DNA of 64,000 nt from Undaria pinnatifida (Eukaryota; Sar; Phaeophyceae; Laminariales; Alariaceae): positions 8,099,128-8,163,127 of the forward strand of contig JABAKD010000013.1 of the NCBI GenBank assembly GCA_012845835.1, in the 5' to 3' direction. Numbering within the stretch: the first letter of the stretch is position 1; every line of letters starts with the position of its first letter. The translations under genes were made by a program, and so were the position numbers. Below the pieces are notes generated by a model. The model searched no databases, was not told where the DNA came from, and worked only from the letters and a program-made list of their open reading frames with translations. Shown in pieces: positions 57,401 through 64,000 of this stretch.

Positions 57401-60400
57401 AGTGAGTTTGTAGCTGAAGGTGTGTGGTGCTGTGGGGCTGGTGTGGGAGCGTGGAGCTTCGTGCATGCGTAATGCGTACTAACGTCAAGCCGACTTACGA
57501 GCTAGCGGGAGGAAGGGGAAATTACCCCCGCATGCACCGATATCCACTCTGAAAAATCCGTCGTGCATGGGCACTGAGCTCGCGGGAAGCACGTTAGCCT
57601 GACTTCCGATCTAGCGAGAAAAAGGGGAAGTCAACCCCCGCATGCCCCAATATCCACTCGCGAGAAGAACGAAAAGCTTCTGACCGTGCAGGGGAAGGCG
57701 AGAACTTGCACCTACATGACATTTCCTCTGGAAACTGCAGGCAATCTACGCCCGAAGGAAAAAACTGGTAACGTTGTTTTTGTTCACTAGACTGTCAAAT
57801 ATTTTTTGCACCACTCTGTTTTATTCTACTGCTGTATGAATCACGAGAGTACAAAAATGTGACGAGCACGGCAGTACAGCGCGCCATATCAGGGAACTGC
57901 GCGAGCGCGGTCGAGGCCGCCCCCAGCAAAGTCGGGATGGGGAGCACGATGAGGGAGTTTCGCGGCGAAAGGTGGTCCTCTTCGAAACTTATCACCGCAA
58001 AAGCTCAAAAATACGTCCAAGAAAAGCTGAGCAGCGCTCAGGGCACACCGCCAACATTTTTGTATCTGTATTTACAACGGCACACCCTGGCATGTCTACA
58101 GCGCATGTTCGATTTTGCCGGTATGGCCGTATCCTACTCACCTTTTCGCGACGTCGGCTTCCACGCCTTACACGCGACAGCAGCGTCCTTGGAAACCCAC
58201 TCACTCACCCCCCACACACCCACCCACCCACCCACCCACCCAATCAACCAACCAACCATCCATCCACGCACCCACCACCCGCCCTGCCGCGCCCAGTCCA
58301 ACCCAACGCAACCCAACTTCAATATGACGATCGTGTTTGTGCCGCTCAGGAGGAGTGTCCTTCTGCAGTAGTACAATGCGCACACCTAACGGCGGGGTGT
58401 TCGTGGAAAGGAGCTCGACGAGACCTGCCGAGTCACCTGGAATGCTGCTCATACGAGAAAATCAAAGGCTTGATTCCTCGCGTGTCAGCGTCCCTCAAGC
58501 AAATACACACACAGGTAAGCCCGGCCACGTCAAGGCAGGTAGGTGTGTGTGCGGTGGGGAGCTCCCATTAGTGCCACTGCCCTTTAGTGTGCCGGTGGAA
58601 AATCTCTCTTTTTAGGCACTACTGAGACTCTATAGTACCTCTATTCGCAATAGTGCTGGTGACCTGAATGTTGCCTCTGCTCTATAGTGCCGGTGAAATA
58701 TCTTGGCACTACTGAAAATCTAGAGTATCCCTATTCCCAATACTGCCGGTGCCCTGAATAGTGTCTGCATATTGGGCTATTAATACCACATACCGGCTCT
58801 ATTGGGAGCCCTCCACTGTGTTGGGATGAGTCGTGCACGGGATATGCCTCGTTCGCGAGGATTGGTGGGCGGTGACCTGGGAAGCTGTGAGGCAGGGAGA
58901 AGCAGTAGATAAATATGCGTGTTTTGTTCACTAAAATGTTATTTGCACTCATCTATACCCAGCACCCCGTGTTTGTTCCAATGCGTCATCCTAATCGCTC
59001 TGCGGTCGCAAACAGTACAGAGTATTGTGTTATCCAGAGTGTAAACGGTAAGTACACAAATCTTACAAGTAGCAGAGAGCAACATCACCCACCAACACCT
59101 TGTCTGCGTCAATAAAAGTAGCCCAAATGCATGATGCCCAGATGAACACGCACTATGTATCGTTTTCCGGGGAAGCATAGAAATCATCACCTAATTTGGT
59201 CAAGATAAATAGGGGAATGTATACGTGTTGTGTTTATGGTGGGTTCTGAGAAAAGGTGTCAGGAGCCGGTCAGTCAAGGGAAAATGTCCAGCGGTCAAGG
59301 GTGTCAAATCGATCGTTCCACACTAAAACCTAGTAGTTTGGCGTCAGTCAAAGCAACTTATCGGAAAATTGCCGTCCGTCGAAGTGCCGCCTCCTGACAT
59401 ATTTTGTTCTGAGTACCGTGGCCCGCTGTGAATTATAGGTGCACCAGCTAGAGGCCCGTGTTATGGCGCAGAACGCGGCCATGGCAAACACAAGAGCGTT
59501 TTTGATGAGCATGCACCAACGAGAGACGCCGGGAGCGCTGTTCCCGGCGATGTACGCCCTGTTGTGGCGACCAAAAGACTGGCGGCGCTACTCTTGCCCA
59601 AGTCCGGTAAGGTGGTAATACGAGAGGAGAAACGCCTGCTACGGTTGGGGTGCACCGTAATGTTCTCAGCCTCCTCATTTGAGGAAGTCCGTACCGAACC
59701 CAAAACCTGACTGATGAGAAAATACGCCCAAATCCTGACTAATGCGGCTGAACGTACAGTAGTAAAATAGAACCGAACACCGGATGGCTTGTGAAAAAAA
59801 GGAGAAATATACAAGTACATGTTTTTTTTTTGTCTTGGTCGTGAGCTCTGATTACTATAGTCCCCCGTGAATAATCGAAAGTAATCTAAAATACGAAAGT
59901 ACAACCCGATCATCAATCCCATGGCGTAGGTATGCAAGGGTTATAGATATATATATATGTATATTAATTGAACGGCCCTGGTTAGTTTCTTCAGTTGTGG
60001 AGGGAGCCCCGTCGATTGGAACGGGTTTCCACCGCTAAAAGGCCTGCCTGCTGGCTCTATCGAAGCATACGTCGGAAGAGCCTTTTCTTTCCATGTTCAA
60101 AATATGTACTCCCGCGATTTGTTGTTTTCTTGCGTGCCACCCAGACGGCGAGTAGAATGCCTCGGTTACGTTGGGATTTGTTTGTTGCTTATTTTTCTTT
60201 TTTCTTTTTTTTTCCCTTTGGGGCATTCTTCTTATTCCAGGGTCAGCATCCCCTGTCGCCTAGTAGTAAACCTCGCAATTGCCAAGGTCGAGTTCGCGAG
60301 TTCGAGTCCAGCACGTGATTTTTTTTTTCCAGAACCGGCATGCCGAACGTGCGGAAGCGCGAGTTGGAAAAAAAGGATGCAAATCGACGAGCAGTGGGAA

Positions 60401-62541
60401 TGCTGAACCTTCTGCGCCATAATAATGGAGGCATATGTGGTCACGGTTTGTCTAGAAGGTCGCTGTGAGGGAAACCTCCTCGAAGAGCGGGAAAACATAC
60501 ACTGGTGGATTGAAAAAAACGGGCTGAGAGCTGTAAAATAGAAAGTGATCGAAACAAACAAAAAAAGGCTTCTAGGCGCAGCCTCTGTTAATATGATAGT
60601 AGTAGTATACGTTGTAGGTTGTAAAGTAATTGGGGGTGTACATGACGTGACAAAAGTGCACTCCACCTGCTGCACTGGCTTATGTGCAGCCCGTTAACGT
60701 TTGGTTTGAAGTACAGATGGCATGGCGAAAAATACATCCACCTGCTTTTCACCTGTGTTCCACCTGCTTTTCACCTGTGTTTCGTCACTCTTTGAAAAAC
60801 TGTTTTTCGCCTTGTGTCCTGTGCCCGTTTTGAAACTCTTGTGTTGTGCCTTTTTGAAAAACTGCTTTTCACTTTGTCTTGCGCCCGTTTTGAAACACTC
60901 GTTTTCTGTGCCGTGCTTTTCTGAAAACCTTTTTTTTTGCTCTTGTGTCCTGTGCCGGTTTGAAAATACCAGGGCGACGTTTTGTCGAATTCTACGCTCA
61001 TTTGCCTCGCCCCCGTCGCGTTCCTCGCCCTCTGGGGGTCGGGAATGTTTGGTGGTGGCAGCGGGCTATCAGAAGACCAGCGAGTGGTTTGCCTCGCGGC
61101 GGTAGCAACGCTAGCTTTCTTGACCTTCCTCGAGTACGACAACAGCTCGCCCTGGCACGAGCTGCGTCGACCTCGCCCGCTGAAAGGTCTCCGGGTAGGC
61201 CCGACTCTGGTCGAGGGGGCGTCGATGTTTGTGGTGTTCTGCACCGTCAGTGGCTTGCCGCCGTGGGATAGGCTTCCTGCGCTTGCGTTGCTGCTTGCTC
61301 CTCTGACGTACCCGACGGTCGTGCAAGGTTTTCATCGTTTCCAGGTGCGAGCAAAAGGCGGCATGTTACGGTGTCCCCGTTTCCTCTGTTTTGTTGTCGA
61401 TGCGTTTATTTGTTGTACTTTTGCGCTAGCGTTGCAAATTGCTCCTTCTGACCTAACCGACGGCCAATCAAGCTTTTCATAGGCATCTTAGTTTGGATAC
61501 CGAGCGCATGCAATGCTATCTGCGTTGAGGATAAATACCTAGGGTGAGGCGGTAGTTTTTCACCTTCACTTTCACAGCTAGCTAGCGCTACTGGCTGCCC
61601 TCGTTCTTTGCATCAAGCTTTTTGTGCTTTTCGGTTTGTTCGCAATATGCGCCACCGCCACATAATTGTTTGCTCCGCCGCGCCAACACCATACTTTTAT
61701 GTCCGTTTCTGAGCTAGGTATATAGCCATTCGCGCGAGTGGCCTACACTCGGTAGTGGAAATGGTAAGGTTGGGCACTGACACAGTATGTAACGGCTGTA
61801 GTAATCTACTGGCAGTAGCTATCTACTAATTGAGACTGCCAAGTAGGTTGTAGTTGGTAGTTTTGATACCACGCGTACGCCCAAGAAACACGCCGCATTA
61901 TAGCATAGAAACCCATCGAAATCGTTTTGAGAGAGCCAGTATCCGGAATATTGGTGCAATCCGATATACTGATTGCTGTCGAAGGCAGTATTTGATTTAC
62001 TCTTGGAGGCTACCAATGCCCAACCCTACAAAATCGGGTACCCCCCCTGCCGTAGCCTTAGCCAAAGCAGTTTCACGACGTCCTTTTGTGCCATACAGTA
62101 GCGGGTATCCCGATTTAAGAGCACCCCGTGGCAATCCAAAACTCGCGCTCACATTGCTCATATTTATATTGGGCAAGATGTTACTTCTAGTATACGCGGG
62201 ACATGCCGATTTAAGCGCTCTCAAGTCCCAAATCTTGTTGTCTCCCGCGGTCTTGGCGGGGTACCCCCTGTATTCGTATGCAGGTGAAGCTCAAGAACGC
62301 TCAAATGCAGGGACAGCTAGCACAAGCACAGCGCCCCGTGCCCCCGAGAGAACAACGCAAGCCGTCGCCCGTAAAGATGCACGGTATTGTGATCAACGGA
62401 GTTAACCGGGCGACAGCGATGCTCGTTTTCGGCCACGAAGCTGTGCTATTGGGGTATGTCTTGGCAAAGCTGGGCGTCTGCATTGCTTCCGCTGTAATGG
62501 GCGCGGGAGCCGTAAATGCGTCCTTCGATCGAGTATGGTGA
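54276..62541 (+). CDS. RING + TRAF-type zinc finger membrane protein (probable E3 ubiquitin ligase), 8 exons, 5' end missing
   Basis: Exons 54276-54476, 55363-55454, 55927-55993, 56575-56637, 58350-58514, 59439-59606, 60973-61344 and 62284-62541 join with matching phases at every junction. The product has a complete C3HC4 RING (CPIC, CRH, CAEC across the first splice, CPLC), two TRAF-type C-H-C fingers, a coiled coil (IKGLIPRVSASLKQI..VHQLEARV), then about 210 residues with four or five hydrophobic spans. RING plus TRAF fingers suggests a ubiquitin ligase, here anchored in a membrane. At least 460 residues are visible. No in-frame ATG precedes the first exon, so an upstream exon is missing. 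No gene symbol can be given: the membrane tail was not recognised. Confidence 0.85.
54880..55190 (+). repeat. Diverged tandem duplication in RING gene intron 1
   Basis: 'acgcgatactcaag/cgcgatacttgag ... cttgtgcaggca ... gcg-ttt-g-tgccctc' occurs at 54948-55005 and 55108-55160. Confidence 0.65.
55363..55454 (+). CDS. RING/TRAF gene exon 2: second half of RING
   Basis: Thirty codons plus two bases. It opens with the sixth RING Cys (CLKSVVRAAANRQ), so the junction reads CAE-C, and ends with CPLC, the last ligand pair. The loop between is Arg/Pro/Gly-rich and rather long. Acceptor cccggcag, donor ctgtag|gtgagt. The two leftover bases form Arg with the next exon. Confidence 0.88.
55927..55993 (+). 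CDS. RING/TRAF gene exon 3: post-RING helix
   Basis: One base plus 22 codons: VPFSPETVSPNSQVFQDMLG, then AT. It continues CPLCR with PN..VFQDML, the helix that follows RING fingers in many TRAF-like ligases. Acceptor cacccag, donor acg|gtgagt. A three-unit repeat of about 62 bases (56010-56210) starts just behind the donor. Confidence 0.85.
56010..56215 (+). repeat. About 62-bp repeat, three units, after RING exon 3
   Basis: Units contain gtcagccatattctcctggc, gaatc, ggtggaaagtacgaga. The array starts about 20 bases behind the exon 3 donor. Confidence 0.85.
56575..56637 (+). CDS. RING/TRAF gene exon 4: first TRAF-type finger
   Basis: Twenty-one codons, phase 0 both sides: VACGTGGCTARFCPLRWKHH followed by Gln. 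V-x-C...GC...H is the start of a TRAF-type zinc finger, completed by EEC in the next exon. The acceptor has an excellent pyrimidine tract (tttttattttttag); the donor is ccag|gtgggc. Confidence 0.8.
56762..57255 (-). mobile_element. tRNA-derived SINE-like element, family 1, second copy
   Basis: Minus strand: tRNA-like head with ggttcgattc (B box, 57193-57204), middle part containing ccttggcagtactctgtca, and the tail tcatgcgcggagccgaagg. It lies in RING gene intron 4. The head does not fold into a normal tRNA by eye. Confidence 0.7.
57490..57665 (+). repeat. About 110-bp tandem duplication
   Basis: 'gacttacgagctagcgggag' and 'gacttccgatctagcgagaa', each followed by aaggggaa-t-a-cccccgcatg and atatccactc. 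Confidence 0.85.
57880..58075 (+). repeat. Second copy of the MREFR..KYVQEKL block
   Basis: It lies in RING gene intron 4, about 275 bases before exon 5. The frame is open beyond the block on both sides, but no splice sites give a sensible extra exon. Confidence 0.55.
58350..58514 (+). CDS. RING/TRAF gene exon 5: second TRAF-type finger and coiled coil
   Basis: Fifty-five codons, phase 0 both sides. VVQCAHLTAGCSWKGARRDL and PSHLECCSYE form a full TRAF-type finger (VxC-GCxWxG-L-H-CxYE); IKGLIPRVSASLKQIHTQ starts a helix. Acceptor gccgctcag, donor cacag|gtaagc. Upstream in the intron is a (CACC)n tract (58195-58280). Confidence 0.92.
58570..58810. repeat. Inverted CCGGCACTAT family copy in RING gene intron 5
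   Basis: Repeated 'tagtgccggtg.aaat.tc..t...ggcactactga.a.tctatagta.c.ctattc.caata' blocks, twice in tandem (58573-58655 and 58685-58760), then a 'gggctattaatacca' end like that near 855. Confidence 0.6.
59439..59606 (+). CDS. RING/TRAF gene exon 6: coiled-coil continuation
   Basis: Fifty-six codons, phase 0 both sides. VHQLEARVMAQNAAMANTRA continues the helix of exon 5; LFPAMYALLWRPKDWRRY follows. Acceptor attatag, donor tccg|gtaagg. The last part is hydrophobic and aromatic and may approach the membrane. Confidence 0.8.
60230..60485 (+). mobile_element. tRNA-derived SINE-like element, family 2
   Basis: Head with cgcctagtagtaaacc (A-box-like) and gagttcgagtcc (B-box-like, 60297-60309), then cgacgagcagtgggaatgct, gaacc-tctgcgc, and a tail with gtggtcacggtttgtctaga. 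Two relatives: 47325-47610 and 34985-35225. Confidence 0.65.
60730..60970 (+). repeat. About 55-bp repeat ending at the exon 7 acceptor
   Basis: Four units of 'gccttttt/gtgcttttctgaaaaact', 'tcttgtgtcctgtgcccgtt', 'ttgaaa'. The last runs straight into tttgaaaataccag, the acceptor used for exon 7, so the intron 3' end itself has been multiplied. Confidence 0.8.
60973..61344 (+). CDS. RING/TRAF gene exon 7: membrane region
   Basis: One hundred twenty-four codons, phase 0 both sides. Hydrophobic spans: TLICLAPVAFLALWG, VVCLAAVATLAFLTFL, SMFVVFCTVSGL and LPALALLLAPLTYPTVV, with a charged loop between spans two and three (HELRRPRPLKG). Acceptor taccag after a 55-base repeat field (60730-60960) that repeats the intron end; donor ttccag|gtgcga. 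That it belongs to the RING gene rests on phase, strand and position; it could instead belong to a separate gene. Confidence 0.7.
62284..62541 (+). CDS. RING/TRAF gene exon 8: last membrane span
   Basis: Eighty-five codons and TGA. A polar helix (VKLKNAQMQGQLAQAQR) and a basic stretch precede AMLVFGHEAVLLGYVLAKLG and VCIASAVMGAGAV, one or two spans. Acceptor cgtatgcag after a good pyrimidine tract. The TGA sits inside a consensus donor (tatg|gtgagc), so the exon may be spliced rather than terminal. A copy of this exon end and the following intron lies at 62650-62760. Confidence 0.65.
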   Translation: MKLKNAQMQGQLAQAQRPVPPREQRKPSPVKMHGIVINGVNRATAMLVFGHEAVLLGYVLAKLGVCIASAVMGAGAVNASFDRVW

Positions 62542-62649
62542 GCGTCCTGTTGTTACGTGTCCCCCTACATCACCTTTCCCAGGAGGTGGAAATTCATACT
62601 CACCAACCCTCCTTACCCCCCCCTTCCCCAAACGAGTATATTAAGTAAT

Positions 62650-62760
62650 TACTTACCCCCCTTGGCGTTTGCGTTGCCCCCGCTGTGTTGGGTGCGGAGG
62701 TGGTTTGGTGAGTGTGTAGTGAGTGTCCTGTTGTTATGTGTCCCCTACATCGTCTTTCCC
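62650..62760 (+). repeat. Downstream copy of the exon 8 end and following bases
   Basis: 'ttggcgtttgcgttgcccccgctgtgttgggtgcgg' then 'gtgagtgtcctgttgttatg' and 'tgtcccctacatcgtctttccc' repeat 62460-62580. The coding reading is lost, but a donor-like gtgagt is kept. Confidence 0.75.
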
Positions 62761-63242
62761 GACATTGCACCATTTGGCGCATATGATTCGTAGAACTGGT
62801 GTCCAGTTGTTCAGCCCCGTCTTTATTTCTCGGCTCCGGTGTCCAGAACGCCGAGTTTGGCCTTTTCATCGCACAAGCGGACTCACTCATGTTTTCATTT
62901 TATCTAATGGTTCGGCTTTGTTTTCCCTCTACGTCGTCTCCCTCGACAGTGGATGTTAGTTAATGCCTTCAATTCGGTACCAGGGCACATTAACTACTGT
63001 ATTACACCCCACACTACTACCCATATGTGTAGGATACTTCTTGTGGAGCCATCGTCTCTCTCGCGTGTGCACCACCCCTGTGTGTGGGCGCTGCCCAATC
63101 GTCTTGCCCTTGGCTGTTCTGATTTAGTTTTTTTGTATGTTTTCGGTGTGTATTTCATCTGATGGATGTGAAAAAAATCGCTACTGACGGATTAGCTCTT
63201 TGCGTGCTGCCTCGTTGTCGGTCCGTGTTTTCAAGGGTGGTG

Positions 63243-63412
63243 ATGAGCGCCGGCCTCTCTGTGGAAGACAAGGACCACCTGCACCAGCTACACCAGAGGA
63301 AGTTTAGGGCGATGAAGGCGCCATTCCAGAACGTGACCGACCGCCGGACTAGGGGCGCCATCGCGGCGGGGTGCTTGAGTCTCTTCTTCATCATCGCGTC
63401 GGCTTTCCGGTG
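63243..63412 (+). CDS. Possible first exon of a small membrane protein
   Basis: From the ATG at 63243 it reads MSAGLSVEDKDHLHQLHQR, RAMKAPFQNVTDRRTRG and a hydrophobic AAGCLSLFFIIASAF, ending at a strong donor (ccg|gtgagc). A short helical N-terminus, a basic turn and one membrane span recall small mitochondrial assembly factors such as COA3, but the resemblance is weak and no function is claimed. If not spliced, it stops at the TGA within the donor. A candidate continuation begins after atcag at 63489 in a compatible phase. It could also be a downstream exon of the RING gene. Confidence 0.5.
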
Positions 63413-64000
63413 AGCGGTAATTGCTTCCAGTTTGTACGATACGAATTATCACGGCGACCGATGCGCAGCTCATTTTTTTTCGAAATCAGGCGTATATCGT
63501 GGCTTATTATTGGGTTTTGGGTGCAACCCTGCTCCGTGGAAGTTTGGAAACAATCGCGGAATTATGAACTTGGACGGGTTGATTCCCGGAACGTGCGGGA
63601 GGAAGACGCTGATAACCAACGTCTCTTACCGTCTGCTAAACTGTGGTGCAGCTGCGCTCCAAAAGACGCAGTATCAGCACCACATACACCTTGTATTTTA
63701 AATTGAGTTAACTTCGTGAAGGAGGGGCCTCGCTGGAGTGCTGGGTGCTTGCTGTCTGCAAATACACTCAAGTAGTGCGTTTGTATATGGGATGCAACGT
63801 AACGCAGATTAATCTCGAGGCGCAGGCGTGAAAAGCTGAGTTCCACACCACGGCTGCTGTGGATTTGTTTGGGCATCCCAATCGTACACGAGTACATACA
63901 TGTGCATACCACCGTATGAACTCCTCAACACCCACAACATCCGCGCCGCCGCCTCTCGACACTCTACCGCGTTTTTGTTAACGCAGAGATAGCATGGACA
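63413..64000 (+). other. Window end, no confident gene
   Basis: Only a possible second exon of the 63243 gene (from 63490: RISWLIIGFWVQP) was seen; it is hydrophobic but has no convincing donor. Confidence 0.3.

Noticed and set aside
61854-62283. Exon with LALTLLIFILGKMLLLVYAG
   Set aside because: Hydrophobic and open, but no acceptor gives the phase needed after exon 7, while the acceptor at 62283 does; kept only as a possibility.

Overview
This is nuclear DNA from a eukaryote with intron-rich genes and a very repeat-rich genome. Long introns with GT-AG (once GC-AG) borders, exons richer in GC than their surroundings, many minisatellites, tRNA-derived SINE-like repeats and TTAGGG-type telomeric repeats rule out a prokaryote or an organelle. 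A flagellated lineage is implied by a CEP104 gene. A stramenopile alga such as a brown alga fits exon/intron composition, intron length and telomere repeat type, but this is an inference.

The main gene is a CEP104 (ciliary-tip/centrosomal TOG protein) homologue on the minus strand. Sixteen exons can be recognised between 43023 and 7378. In transcript order they encode the end of the N-terminal jelly-roll, the coiled coil, the TOG domain, a basic linker and the C-terminal zinc fingers. Splice phases agree at every junction except the two around a doubtful linker exon. Visible coding sequence is about 2.4 kb in about 35.6 kb, with one intron of about 9.7 kb; the first coding exon was not found. 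The last intron holds an antisense OTU-protease reading frame (10014-10673) with a duplicated upstream region.

The second gene, on the plus strand (54276-62541), is a RING + TRAF-type zinc finger protein with a C-terminal multi-span membrane region, in eight phase-compatible exons; its 5' end was not found. A possible first exon of a small membrane protein starts at 63243. Between the two genes, 43.0-54.3 kb holds mostly repeats, SINE-like copies and unrecognised reading frames.

The most unusual feature is that many exon edges (intron junction plus 10-40 codons) have extra degenerate copies in the adjacent intron, in both genes. Several copies keep an open frame and a good splice site. One, at 39817-39906, looks like a usable 30-codon in-frame cassette exon. 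A second oddity is an odd-length palindrome, TACCWGGTA, present about 25 times by eye against roughly 0.5 expected by chance.
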